A stretch of 64,000 nucleotides of DNA from an uncultured Collinsella sp. (lineage in GTDB: Bacteria > Actinomycetota > Coriobacteriia > Coriobacteriales > Coriobacteriaceae). The position numbers were made by a program, and so were the translations under genes. The notes beneath the pieces were generated by a model that was not told the DNA's origin, made no database searches, and worked only from the letters and a program-made list of their open reading frames with translations. The stretch spans positions 41,895 through 105,894 of the forward strand of contig CABVAC010000002.1 of the NCBI GenBank assembly GCA_902496275.1, in the 5' to 3' direction. How positions within the stretch are numbered: the stretch's first letter is position 1; the number at the start of each line of letters is the position of its first letter. Positions 1 through 8,466 of the stretch are shown in pieces.

Positions 1-2
1 TT

Positions 3-1112
3 GTCGCTCGCTCGTTTTCGCTGGCGGGGGAGGGCCTGCTGCGTCAACAAGTGGCGCAACTGGCCGAAAAGCTACGCCGCGAGGGCCTGATGGACGAAGC
101 GCGCAAGCGCCGCATCCCGGTGTTCTGCTCCCGCGTGGCGGTCGTCACCTCGCTTTCGGGTGCCGTAATCGACGACGTCAAGCGCACATTGCGTCGTCGC
201 AACCCGCTCGTCGAGCTCGTTTGCGTGGGTGCCAAAGTTCAAGGCGAGGGCGCGCCGGCAGAGCTCATCGAGGGCCTGCGCCGTGCCGCCGCCATTACGC
301 CGGCGCCCGACTGCATCTTGCTGGTGCGCGGCGGTGGCTCCTTCGAGGACCTCATGACCTTTAATGACGAGGAGCTTGCCCGCGCGGTGGCGGCTTGTCC
401 TGTGCCCGTGGTGACCGGCATTGGCCATGAGCCCGATACCTCGATTTGCGACATGGTGAGCGACCGCCGCGCCTCCACGCCCACGGCGGCGGCCGAATCG
501 GTGGCGCCGGCTATGACGGAGCTGGCCGATGTGCTCGAGGCGCGCCATCAGCGTCTGGGTGCCGCGATGGCATCGATGATTGGGTCGGCCCAGGTCGACT
601 TGGAGATGCTCGATCAGCGCGGTCGCCGCGCCTGGGATACCTATACGGCCCGTCTGGGCGATGCGCTCGATGCCGCCGCATGCCGCCCGTGCCTCAACGA
701 CCCAACATTTATGGTCGAGCGTCGCGAATCGGAGCTTGCGCTGACTGCCGATCGCCTGTCGGGCGCCATAGCACGCTCGGTCGGGACATTCCGCTCCAAC
801 TTTGAGCGCCTGCCCGAGCGCCTGGTTGCAAGCACCTCGGGGCTCGATGGCAAGCGCCATGCGCTCGCGCTTGCGAGTTCCCGCCTGGAGCATCAGGGGC
901 GCACGATGCTCAACAAACCCGCGTCCGAGCTGGGCCGAGCTGCCGCGTCGCTCGATGCCCTGTCGCCGCTCAAAGTGCTTGCCCGCGGCTATTCCATCGC
1001 GTACAGCGATGATGGTGTGGCTACGAGCGCCAAGACCTTTAAGCCCGGCGACGCCATCCGCGTGCGCATGGCAGACGGCAACGTGGCGGCAACGGTCGAT
1101 ACGGTCGAGTAG
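3..1112 (+). CDS. xseA: Exodeoxyribonuclease VII large subunit (5' end outside window)
   Basis: Large catalytic subunit of exonuclease VII, which degrades single-stranded DNA to oligonucleotides with the XseB small subunit. The frame is open from the first bases, so the N-terminal OB-fold domain lies mostly before the window. The visible part begins in the family motif LAGEGLL, followed by VAVVTSLSGAVIDDV, the VQGEGA segment, LLVRGGGSFEDL and the GIGHEPDTSICD motif with RASTPTAAAE. A coiled-coil, charged C-terminal half and the LARGYSI motif near the end are typical. The stop is 42 bp before xseB, so the two are probably co-transcribed. Only the 5' truncation limits the call. Confidence 0.95.
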   Translation, partial: VARSFSLAGEGLLRQQVAQLAEKLRREGLMDEARKRRIPVFCSRVAVVTSLSGAVIDDVKRTLRRRNPLVELVCVGAKVQGEGAPAELIEGLRRAAAITPAPDCILLVRGGGSFEDLMTFNDEELARAVAACPVPVVTGIGHEPDTSICDMVSDRRASTPTAAAESVAPAMTELADVLEARHQRLGAAMASMIGSAQVDLEMLDQRGRRAWDTYTARLGDALDAAACRPCLNDPTFMVERRESELALTADRLSGAIARSVGTFRSNFERLPERLVASTSGLDGKRHALALASSRLEHQGRTMLNKPASELGRAAASLDALSPLKVLARGYSIAYSDDGVATSAKTFKPGDAIRVRMADGNVAATVDTVE

Positions 1113-1154
1113 GCCGCGCTTCATAGTGATAAACCTTTAGGAAAGGAAACAGAT

Positions 1155-1421
1155 ATGGCAGAGAAGACCCCGGTCGAGCAGCTTACGTACAAGCAGGCCT
1201 CGCAGGAGCTGGAGCTCATCATCCGCAGCCTGGAGTCGGGCGATATGGAGCTCGAGGAGTCGCTCGAGAGCTATACCCGCGGCGTCGAGCTCCTCAAGAG
1301 CCTGCGCACCCGCCTGTCCGATGCCGAGCAGAAGGTCTCGGTGCTCCTTAAGGACGTCGACGGCAACGACGTGCTCGCCGACGGCGAAGCCGCCAACACG
1401 GACGACAACCTCTCGTTCTAA
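1155..1421 (+). CDS. xseB: Exodeoxyribonuclease VII small subunit
   Basis: An 88-residue small subunit of exonuclease VII. Several copies bind the coiled-coil of XseA to form the active nuclease. The protein shows the family helix pair with YKQASQELELIIRSLESG and the ELEESLESYTRGVELLK segment, and it has an acidic tail. The start ATG follows a good AAAGGAAA ribosome site. The length is normal for the family. Position directly after xseA supports the assignment. Confidence 0.95.
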   Translation: MAEKTPVEQLTYKQASQELELIIRSLESGDMELEESLESYTRGVELLKSLRTRLSDAEQKVSVLLKDVDGNDVLADGEAANTDDNLSF

Positions 1422-1470
1422 CCATCCCGACCGAATATAATTACCTTGGTCTGTGAGAAAGGAACCAGCC

Positions 1471-1806
1471 ATGTGTGACTGCATCTTCTGCAAAATTGCC
1501 AACCACGAGATCCCCTCGACCGTTGTCTATGAGGACGACCAGGTCATCGCCTTCGACGACCTCAATCCCCAAGCGCCGGTCCACACGCTCGTGATCCCCA
1601 AGAAGCACTACAGCGACATCGCCGACAACGTACCTGCCGAGACCATGGGCGCCATGGCTCACGCCATCCAAGAGGTCGCTAAGGCCAAGGGCTTGGAGGA
1701 CGGTTTCCGCGTCATCTCCAACAAGGGCGTCAACGCCGGCCAGACCGTCATGCACTTCCACATGCACGTCCTCGGCGGCAAAAACCTGGGCGAGAACCTC
1801 ATCTGA
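1471..1806 (+). CDS. HIT family (HINT-type) nucleotide-binding protein
   Basis: A 111-residue histidine-triad protein of the HINT/PKCI branch, which typically hydrolyses purine nucleoside phosphoramidates. The CxxC pair (CIFCKI) sits at the N-terminus. The middle has FDDLNPQAPVHTLVIPKKH and the catalytic triad HFHMHVLGG sits near the C-terminus. An in-frame GTG 18 bp upstream is possible, but ATG at 1471 has the GAAAGGAAC ribosome site at good distance and starts directly at the conserved MCDCIFC block, so I chose it. The physiological substrate is unknown. Confidence 0.93.
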   Translation: MCDCIFCKIANHEIPSTVVYEDDQVIAFDDLNPQAPVHTLVIPKKHYSDIADNVPAETMGAMAHAIQEVAKAKGLEDGFRVISNKGVNAGQTVMHFHMHVLGGKNLGENLI

Positions 1807-1866
1807 GGGCGCCTCTTCCGTGCAATGAAACGGAAGCTCAGGCACCGATAACTTATATATCAACGC

Positions 1867-1903
1867 AATAAACCCGAGCGCGAGGGCGTTTGGGTTTATT
1901 ATT
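1867..1903 (+). terminator. Intrinsic terminator after the HIT gene
   Basis: A 9-bp perfect stem (AATAAACCC at 1867 with GGGTTTATT at 1892) encloses a GC-rich loop, with T residues at the 3' side of the stem. It lies between the HIT gene and the first acetate kinase. Confidence 0.6.
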
Positions 1904-1953
1904 GAAGCGTATGTAACCTGGCGGCGCCACACCGCCTGTTAGTAGGGAGACAC

Positions 1954-3132
1954 ATGAACGTTCTGGTCGTCAACGCGGGATCTTCGACCCTTAAGTATCA
2001 GGTCATCGACACCAAGTCCCATAAGGTGTCCGCAAAGGGCTCCTGCGAGCGCGTCTGCTTTACCGGTGGTACCTTCACCCATGCTGCCAATGGCTCCAAG
2101 AAGGTGACCGAGAACATCGAGTTCCCCGACCACAAGGTCGCCATCGAGGTCGTCCTGAAGGACCTTGAGGCCAACGGCGTCAAGATCGAGGGCATCGGCC
2201 ACCGTATCGTTCAGGGCGGTTGGTACTTTGGTGATTCCTCCCTCGTCGACGAGGACGTCCTCGCCAAGATTCGCGAGGTCGCCCCGCTGGCGCCGCTGCA
2301 CAACAACCCCGAGGCCAACGTTATCGAGTACTGCCTGGAGCAGTATCCCGATCTGCCCAACGTCACGGTCTACGACACCGCTTTCCACTTCAACATGCCC
2401 GAGGTCGCCAAGACCTACGCCCTTCCCAAGGATGTTTGCGACAAGCTGCACATCCGTAAGTACGGCGCCCACGGCACCAGCTATCGCTACATCTCCAAGA
2501 AGGTCGCCGAGATGACCAACGGCGAGGCCCGCAAGGTCGTCGTGTGCCATATCGGCTCCGGCGCTTCCCTGTGCGCCATCGAGGACGGCAAGTGCATGGA
2601 CACCACCATGGGCTTGACGCCGCTCGACGGCGTCATGATGGGCACCCGCTGCGGCTCCATCGACCCGGCTACCGTGTGCTACCTGCAGCGCGAGGGTGGC
2701 TACACCTTCGACGAGGTCGACGAGATGATGAACAAGAAGTCTGGCCTTTTGGCTGTGACCGGTGGCAAGACCAACGACTGCCGCAACGTTGAGGAGCTCG
2801 CCGCTGCTGGTGACCCCGAGGCTCAGCTCGCCTTCGATATGTTCGTCTACAAGATTGCCGCTAAGGCCGCCGAGATGGCCACCTCCATGTGCGGCATGGA
2901 CACCCTGGTCTTTACCGCCGGCATCGGCGAGCACGCTCCGGCCGTTCGCGCTGGCGTGGCCGATCGTCTGGCCTTTATGGGCGTCAAGATGGATCACGCC
3001 CGTAATGCCCTGCGTGGCGACGGCGCTTGGTGCCTGTCCGCCAAGGATTCCAAGGTCAAGATTTTCGTCATCCCTACGGACGAGGAGTTCATGATCGCTT
3101 CCGACGTCGAGCGCATCGTCAACGGCAAGTAA
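1954..3132 (+). CDS. ackA: Acetate kinase, copy 1 (variant active-site residues)
   Basis: Acetate kinase family protein, 392 residues, converting acetyl phosphate plus ADP to acetate plus ATP at the end of fermentation. Family landmarks are Asn7 in VVNAGSS, Arg84 in GHRIVQGG, Asp141 in YDTAFH, His173 in GAHGTS and the C-terminal PTDEEFMIA. Two usually invariant positions are altered: GTSH is GTSY (Tyr177) and HLGNGAS is HIGSGAS (Ser202). The next gene, copy 2, keeps His and Asn at these positions. The Asn is part of the nucleotide-phosphate site in studied acetate kinases. The start ATG follows AGGGAG. The gene has its own terminator, so it is probably transcribed separately from copy 2. It may have altered kinetics or another acid substrate. 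Confidence 0.92.
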   Translation: MNVLVVNAGSSTLKYQVIDTKSHKVSAKGSCERVCFTGGTFTHAANGSKKVTENIEFPDHKVAIEVVLKDLEANGVKIEGIGHRIVQGGWYFGDSSLVDEDVLAKIREVAPLAPLHNNPEANVIEYCLEQYPDLPNVTVYDTAFHFNMPEVAKTYALPKDVCDKLHIRKYGAHGTSYRYISKKVAEMTNGEARKVVVCHIGSGASLCAIEDGKCMDTTMGLTPLDGVMMGTRCGSIDPATVCYLQREGGYTFDEVDEMMNKKSGLLAVTGGKTNDCRNVEELAAAGDPEAQLAFDMFVYKIAAKAAEMATSMCGMDTLVFTAGIGEHAPAVRAGVADRLAFMGVKMDHARNALRGDGAWCLSAKDSKVKIFVIPTDEEFMIASDVERIVNGK

Positions 3133-3136
3133 TTGC

Positions 3137-3183
3137 AAGAGGGGAGGGGCTGGACGACCGAGCGCCGTTCGGCCCCTCTTTTG
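3137..3183 (+). terminator. Intrinsic terminator after acetate kinase copy 1
   Basis: AAGAGGGG at 3137 pairs with CCCCTCTT at 3173, followed by TTTT, a few bases after the ackA copy 1 stop codon. Confidence 0.7.
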
Positions 3184-3295
3184 CGCTCGTTGGGCGATAT
3201 GCTGATATCTATTTATCAAGATATGATAACTTCTTATTAAAATGCGGCCGCCTTAAGGGGCCTGCGTCGACCGTATTGCACTGCGAAGGAGTCTC

Positions 3296-4474
3296 ATGAA
3301 CGTACTTGTTGTCAACGCCGGCAGCTCAAGCCTTAAATATCAGCTTTTGGATACCGATACCCGCAAGGTTTTCGCCAAGGGCAACTGCGAGCGTATCGGA
3401 TCGGACATGGGCATCTTTGGCCACTCCGAGAACGGTGGCGCTAAGCAGACCGAGGAGGTCCCTTTCCCCGATCATCGCTCTGCTATCGCTCGCGTGCTCG
3501 AGGAGCTCGAGAAGACCGACTTTACGATTGATGGCATTGGGCATCGTATCGTTCAGGGCGGCTGGCACTTCGATGATTCCGCGGTTGTCGACGACGAGGT
3601 TATGGCCAAGATTCTTGAGGTGGCACCGCTTGCTCCGCTGCACAACTACGGCGAGGCCGCAGCGATTGAGTATTGCCGTGAGAAGTATCCGGAGCTGCCC
3701 AACGTGGCGGTCTTCGACACCTCGTTCCACATGACCATGCCCGAGGTTGCCTACACCTACGCGCTGCCCAAGGACGTGTGCGACAAGTACCACGTGCGCA
3801 AGTACGGCGCACACGGTACGAGCCACCGCTACGAGTGGATGATGGCCAAGGAGATCCTGGGCTCGCGCTGCCACCGCCTGCTTTCGTGCCATCTGGGCAA
3901 TGGTGCCTCGCTTGCCGCCATTGAGGACGGCGTGTGCCGCGACACCACGATGGGCCTCACGCCGCTTGACGGCCTGATGATGGGTACCCGTTGCGGTTCC
4001 ATCGACCCGGCCACCGTGTGTTATCTTCAGCGCGAGGGCGGCTACAGTTACCAGGAAGTCGACGACATGATGAACAAGCAGTCTGGTCTGCTTGCCATTT
4101 CGGGTATCTCCAACGACGCCCGCGACATCCGCACGCGCGCCTCCGAGGGCGACGAGCGCTGCCTGCTCGCCTTCGATATGTTCGCCTACAAGGCCATGCA
4201 GCAGGCCGGCTCCATGATTGCTTCCATGGCGGGCGTGGACACCATCACCTTTACCGCCGGCATCGGCGAGAACGACTGGTCGATCCGTAAGGCCTTCTGC
4301 GACTGCTTTGAGTGGCTGGGCGTGCGCATCGACAACAACAAGAACCGCGAGGCCGTGGGCAACGGCCCGCAGGTCATCAGCGCCGCCGGTTCCGCCGTCA
4401 CGGTCATGGTCATCCCCACCGACGAGGAATACATGATTGCCCACGACGTCGAGCGTCTGACCAAGAACAACTAA
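3296..4474 (+). CDS. ackA: Acetate kinase, copy 2 (canonical active site)
   Basis: A second acetate kinase of exactly the same length (392 residues), clearly a tandem paralogue of the previous gene, with amino-acid identity that looks like roughly two thirds by eye. It keeps the expected residues: Asn7, Arg84, Asp141, His173, GTSH with His177, HLGNGAS with Asn202, and PTDEEYMIA. It is therefore the better candidate for the main acetate kinase acting with the convergent pta. The start ATG follows GAAGGAGT. The region before it (3185-3295) is AT-rich and probably holds a separate promoter. A strong terminator follows. Confidence 0.96.
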   Translation: MNVLVVNAGSSSLKYQLLDTDTRKVFAKGNCERIGSDMGIFGHSENGGAKQTEEVPFPDHRSAIARVLEELEKTDFTIDGIGHRIVQGGWHFDDSAVVDDEVMAKILEVAPLAPLHNYGEAAAIEYCREKYPELPNVAVFDTSFHMTMPEVAYTYALPKDVCDKYHVRKYGAHGTSHRYEWMMAKEILGSRCHRLLSCHLGNGASLAAIEDGVCRDTTMGLTPLDGLMMGTRCGSIDPATVCYLQREGGYSYQEVDDMMNKQSGLLAISGISNDARDIRTRASEGDERCLLAFDMFAYKAMQQAGSMIASMAGVDTITFTAGIGENDWSIRKAFCDCFEWLGVRIDNNKNREAVGNGPQVISAAGSAVTVMVIPTDEEYMIAHDVERLTKNN

Positions 4475-4499
4475 CGCGCGCATTTGCAAGTAAACGAAA

Positions 4500-4533
4500 G
4501 GCCTCCAGAGCAACAGCTCCGGAGGCCTTTTTG
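4500..4533 (+). terminator. Intrinsic terminator after acetate kinase copy 2
   Basis: A 12-bp stem, GGCCTCCAGAGC against GCTCCGGAGGCC with an ACA-type loop, is followed by TTTTT. Confidence 0.9.
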
Positions 4534-4548
4534 CTAGCAGGCGGGCGG

Positions 4549-4720
4549 CGGAAACTTTGTCCCATTTCGAGCACAAATTCTGGGACACGCTTTCCGGTTG
4601 AGGCATGTTGCGGAAAGTGCGACCCACAATAAAGCATAATTCCGTCCCACGGTTTCCCAAACAGGCCCCAAGCGGAAGCCACATCCCACAATCCGCCTTC
4701 AAACCGGGACACACTTTCCG
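4549..4720 (+). repeat. Array of alternating inverted 16-bp repeats, 62-bp period
   Basis: A 16-mer of consensus CGGAAANNNTGTCCCA occurs at 4549 (+), 4581 (-), 4611 (+), 4673 (+) and 4705 (-). A decayed copy sits at the predicted sixth position, 4643 (-), with about 10 of 16 matches. The forward copies are exactly 62 bp apart (4549, 4611, 4673), and each reverse copy lies 32 bp after its partner. The block is thus three tandem units of an inverted pair, in the non-coding gap between ackA copy 2 and the convergent pta. I do not recognise the family. Bases 4721-4881 hold nothing I can name. Confidence 0.8.
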
Positions 4721-4881
4721 GCGGGCCAGACATCAGACCGCAGCCAACATTTCGGTCCCAAAGTGACCATATCTGCATCGTTTGACCCTCCAGCAACGGC
4801 ACCCATTCATTCAGATTTTCAGCCCTAGCTCGTAGCCAAGCCGCCGTCCACCCCAGATACCCTGATTGCTACGTAGCGGTA

Positions 4882-5012
4882 GAAGGCCGTACGGGCTAAC
4901 CCCTGAAAACAATCCGCAGACCAGAAACGCCCCCGTTCGTAGCTCCGAAGGAGCAGAACGGGGGCGTTTCATTGGTCGAGGACGTTTTCAGGGGTTAGCC
5001 CGTACGGCCTTC
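4882..5012. repeat. 131-bp nested palindrome, 29-bp perfect outer arms
   Basis: The arms at 4882-4910 and 4984-5012 are perfect 29-bp reverse complements. Inside lies a second perfect 15-bp inverted repeat (4924-4938 with 4956-4970), and inside that GCTCC-GAA-GGAGC (4942-4954). It lies between the convergent ends of ackA copy 2 and pta. It could act as a bidirectional terminator, but the arms are much longer than needed and there is no clear T-run after the outer stem. Confidence 0.9.
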
Positions 5013-5027
5013 GAGCGAGTGCGTGCG

Positions 5028-6008
5028 CTACTCAGCCATCTGAGCCTGGACGGCGGTGATGGCCACGACACCCACGATGTCGTCAGCAGAGCAGCCGCGC
5101 GACAGATCGTTGACCGGCTTGGCGATGCCCTGCAGGATGGGGCCGTAAGCGTCGGCGCCGGCGAAGCGCTGGACCAGCTTGTAGCCGATGTTGCCGGCCT
5201 CGAGGTCGGGGAACACGAGCACGTTGGCCTTACCGGCGACGGAGGAGCCGGGAGCCTTGAGCTGGGCGACGGTGGGGACGATGGCGGCGTCGAGCTGCAG
5301 GTCGCCGTCGATGGCGAGCTCGGGAGCCTTCTCCTTGCAGAACTTCACGGCCTCCTGGACCTTCTTGGCGACCTCGCCACCGGCGGAGCCCATGGTGGAG
5401 TAGGAGAGCATGGCCACGTGCGGCTCAACATTGCCCATGAAGGTGGACCAGGAGTGAGCGGAGGCGATGGCGATCTCGGAGAGCTCGTCGGAGGACGGGT
5501 TGATGTTGAGGCCGCAGTCGGCGAAGATTAGCGTGCCGTCGGTGCCGAACTGCGGGGTGTCGGTGCACATCACGAAGAAGGCCGAGACCAGCTTGGTGCC
5601 CGGGGCGGTCTTGAGGATCTGAAGCGCAGGGCGCAGGGTGTCGGCGGTGGAGTGGCAGGCGCCGGAGACCAGGCCGTCGGCGTCGCCCATCTTGACCATC
5701 ATGGTGCCAAAGTAGGTGGCATCCATCACCTGGGCGCGAGCCTGCTCGATGGTAACGCCTTTCTTGGCGCGGAGCTCGGCAAACTTTTGCGCATACTCCT
5801 CGTGCTTCTCGGCATTGCGCGGGTCGATGACGGTGGCGCCGGGAACGTTGATCTCGTCGGGGTTGCCCAGGATGACGATCTTTGCCAGGCCCTCCTCGAT
5901 GATCTTGGTGGCCGCGACGATAGTGCGCGGATCCTCGCCCTCGGGCAGGACGATCGTCTTAAGGTCAGCCTTGGCGGCAGACTTCATACGGTTTAGGAAA
6001 TCGCTCAT
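5028..6008 (-). CDS. pta: Phosphate acetyltransferase
   Basis: Transfers acetyl from acetyl-CoA to phosphate, giving acetyl phosphate for acetate kinase. At 326 residues it is the short form made of the PTA/PTB catalytic domain only. Visible family features are the N-terminal KTIVLPEGEDPRT, MVKMGDADGLVSGACHSTADT, the STMGSAGGEVAKKV segment and the C-terminal NDLSRGCSADDIVGVVAITA. The gene faces the two acetate kinases, so one substrate pathway is split over convergent transcripts. The start ATG follows an AAGGAGT site. The stop is only 15 bp from the right arm of the nested palindrome. Confidence 0.97.
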   Translation of the reverse strand: MSDFLNRMKSAAKADLKTIVLPEGEDPRTIVAATKIIEEGLAKIVILGNPDEINVPGATVIDPRNAEKHEEYAQKFAELRAKKGVTIEQARAQVMDATYFGTMMVKMGDADGLVSGACHSTADTLRPALQILKTAPGTKLVSAFFVMCTDTPQFGTDGTLIFADCGLNINPSSDELSEIAIASAHSWSTFMGNVEPHVAMLSYSTMGSAGGEVAKKVQEAVKFCKEKAPELAIDGDLQLDAAIVPTVAQLKAPGSSVAGKANVLVFPDLEAGNIGYKLVQRFAGADAYGPILQGIAKPVNDLSRGCSADDIVGVVAITAVQAQMAE

Positions 6009-6135
6009 GTTACTCCTTACAAGCGTTTCGCTAAGCTCCAGGCGCCCGGCTGTTCACGAATAAACCCGCTGCTAGCGGGTCTACCTTTCAATTATGTTCG
6101 CCGCGGTGCTTGAGCTTTCCTTGTGTGGCAAGCTC

Positions 6136-6161
6136 ATTATAGGACGCATTAGCGCTATAAT
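6136..6161 (+). promoter_or_regulatory. Possible promoter/operator for glf
   Basis: A TATAAT hexamer at 6156-6161 overlaps a short inverted repeat, ATTATAG (6136) with CTATAAT (6155). It lies in the divergent pta-glf gap, 80 bp before glf. I see no good -35 hexamer at standard distance. Confidence 0.4.
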
Positions 6162-6239
6162 CGCTCTGATAAATATGTCTCGAAGAATGTTCGAGAAAAG
6201 CCCAGCTAACGAGCCCGTGGCTTTTGACAAGGAGTATCG

Positions 6240-7442
6240 ATGCAGATTACCTCAGGCCTGCCTGAAGGCTTTAACGCCGGCGCGTACGACATGATTGTCG
6301 TCGGTGCTGGATATGCCGGTGCCGTTTGCGCCCGCCGTCTTGCCGAGACCATCGGCTATCGTGTTGCCGTTTTGGAGCGCCGTAGCCACATTGCGGGCAA
6401 TGCCTATGACTGCGCTGACGAGGCCGGAATCCTGATTCACGAGTACGGTCCGCATATCTATCACACCTTTAACGAGCGCGTGCACAATTTCCTGTCGCGC
6501 TTTACCAAGTGGACGGATTATCAGCACAAGGTGCTCGCCAACATCAACGGTACCCTTATGCCCGTGCCCTTCAACCATGCGAGTCTCAAGCTCGCCTTTG
6601 GTGACGAGCGCGGCGAGGAGCTGTATCAGAAGCTCGTGGAGACCTTTGGCAAGGATGTCAAGGTGCCTATTATGGAGCTGCGTAAGAAGAACGACCCGGA
6701 TCTTGCCGAGGTCGCCGATTACGTCTACGAGAACGTCTTTTTGCATTACACCATGAAGCAGTGGGGCCAGACGCCCGATCAGATCGACCCCTCGATCACC
6801 GGCCGCGTTCCCGTCTTTGTGGGCGATGATGACCGCTACTTCCCGCAAGCTCCCTTCCAGGGCATGCCGCAGGAGGGCTACACGGCGCTCTTTGAGCACA
6901 TGCTCGACCACGACCTGATCGACGTGTTCTGCGACGTGGACGCCCGTGACCTCTTTGAAATCGACGAGACTACCGTCAAGATCGACGGCAAGGTCTATGG
7001 TGGCGAGATCGTCTACACCGGTCCACTCGACGAGCTGTTCAACCTCGACTTGGGTGCGTTGCCGTACCGCACGCTCGATATGAAGTTCGAGACGCTCGAT
7101 ATGGACCAGTTCCAGCCCGTGGGCACTGTCAACTACACCACGAGCGAGGACTACACGCGCATCACCGAGTTCAAGAACATGACCGGTCAGGTCCTGCCCG
7201 GCAAGACCACCATCATGAAGGAGTACTCCAAGGCCTATACGCCCGGCTCGGGCGAGACGCCGTACTACGCCATTCTTGAGCCCGAGAACCGTGAGCTCTA
7301 TGAGCGCTATCTTGAGCGCGTCCAGAACCTGACGAACTTCCACCCGGTGGGTCGTCTGGCCGAGTATCGTTACTACGATATGGACGCCGTGACCAATTCC
7401 GCCCTCGATCTTTCGGATGAGATTATCGCCTGCCATGCATAA
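6240..7442 (+). CDS. glf: UDP-galactopyranose mutase
   Basis: A flavoenzyme converting UDP-galactopyranose to UDP-galactofuranose, the donor for galactofuranose in cell-surface glycans. It has 400 residues. The N-terminal FAD-binding Rossmann motif reads VVGAGYAGAVCARRLAE, followed by an acidic strand end and RRSHIAGNAYD. Further along are the mutase signatures HEYGPHIYHT, VPFNH and KEYSKAY. The start ATG follows AAGGAG at good distance. The next gene starts inside its last codons, so the mutase and glycosyltransferase are translationally coupled and probably act in the same surface polysaccharide pathway. Confidence 0.96.
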   Translation: MQITSGLPEGFNAGAYDMIVVGAGYAGAVCARRLAETIGYRVAVLERRSHIAGNAYDCADEAGILIHEYGPHIYHTFNERVHNFLSRFTKWTDYQHKVLANINGTLMPVPFNHASLKLAFGDERGEELYQKLVETFGKDVKVPIMELRKKNDPDLAEVADYVYENVFLHYTMKQWGQTPDQIDPSITGRVPVFVGDDDRYFPQAPFQGMPQEGYTALFEHMLDHDLIDVFCDVDARDLFEIDETTVKIDGKVYGGEIVYTGPLDELFNLDLGALPYRTLDMKFETLDMDQFQPVGTVNYTTSEDYTRITEFKNMTGQVLPGKTTIMKEYSKAYTPGSGETPYYAILEPENRELYERYLERVQNLTNFHPVGRLAEYRYYDMDAVTNSALDLSDEIIACHA

Positions 7443-8466
7443 AGTCATAACATTCGGTATTCCCTCGTATAACGCCGCCAAGGACATGGACCATTGCATC
7501 ACCTCCATCTTGGAGGGGAGCAATTACGCCACCGATATCGAGATTATCGTGGTGGACGACGGCTCCAAGGACGAGACGGCCGCCAAGGCTGACGAGTGGG
7601 AGGCACGTTATCCCGGTATCATTCGCGCGGTACACCAGGAGAACGGCGGCCACGGTATTGCCGTCCTTTCGGGTCTGCGCGAGGCGCAGGGCACCTACTA
7701 CAAGGTTGTCGACTCGGACGACTGGCTTGACGGCGCTGCCCTTTCGACCATGCTGTCGATTCTGCGTGGCTTTGAAGAGCGTGATCAGCGCGTTGACCTG
7801 TTTATCTCGAACTACGTGTACGAGAAGGTTTACGAGGGCACGCATACCGCTATTGGTTACAAATTTGCCCTGCCGCGCAAAAAGATCTTTTCCTGGGATC
7901 AGATCGGTCATTTCCGCCTGGACCAGAACCTACTCATGCACAGCCTGTGCTATCGCACGGATGTGCTGCGCGAGTCCAACCTTCCCATGCCGCCGCACAC
8001 GTTCTATGTGGACAACATCTACGCCTACGTGCCGCTGCCACGTTGCAAGACCATGTACTACGCCGACATCGACCTCTATCGCTACTTTATCGGTCGCGAG
8101 GGCCAGAGTGTCAACGAGGCCACGATGGTCAAGCGTCTGGACCAGCAGTTCCGTGTGACGCGCATCATGATGGAGTCGTACCACCTGTACAGCGATGTTG
8201 AGTCGTCGCGTCTGCGCTCGTACATGATGGGCTATTTCACCATGATGATGGCGATCTGCTCGGTGCTCACCAAGCTTTCCGAGGAAGATTGCGCCGACGA
8301 GCGCCTAAAGACGCTGTGGAATGATTTGAAGGCCTACGACGAGCGCATGTATCGTCGTGCCCGCTACGGCGTGGTCGGGTTCTTCACCAATCTGCGCGGT
8401 CGGGCCGGAGACAAAACCACACTCGGCCTATACCGTCTTGCCTCAAAGATCTTCAAATTCAACTAG
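7435..8466 (+). CDS. Family 2 glycosyltransferase
   Basis: A 343-residue GT-A fold glycosyltransferase. The N-terminus reads ITFGIPSYNAAKDMDHCI, then EIIVVDDGSKDETA for nucleotide-sugar binding, and KVVDSDDWLD with the metal-binding acidic motif. The C-terminal half is helical and has no obvious transmembrane segment, so the enzyme is probably cytoplasmic or peripheral. ATG at 7435 overlaps the glf stop by 8 bp. The acceptor is unknown. The neighbour suggests a galactofuranose-containing polymer, but that is inference. Confidence 0.9.
   Translation: MHKVITFGIPSYNAAKDMDHCITSILEGSNYATDIEIIVVDDGSKDETAAKADEWEARYPGIIRAVHQENGGHGIAVLSGLREAQGTYYKVVDSDDWLDGAALSTMLSILRGFEERDQRVDLFISNYVYEKVYEGTHTAIGYKFALPRKKIFSWDQIGHFRLDQNLLMHSLCYRTDVLRESNLPMPPHTFYVDNIYAYVPLPRCKTMYYADIDLYRYFIGREGQSVNEATMVKRLDQQFRVTRIMMESYHLYSDVESSRLRSYMMGYFTMMMAICSVLTKLSEEDCADERLKTLWNDLKAYDERMYRRARYGVVGFFTNLRGRAGDKTTLGLYRLASKIFKFN

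Noticed and set aside
4410..4802. Open frames across the ackA-pta gap
   Set aside because: They run through a terminator and the 62-bp repeat array with no plausible start signal.
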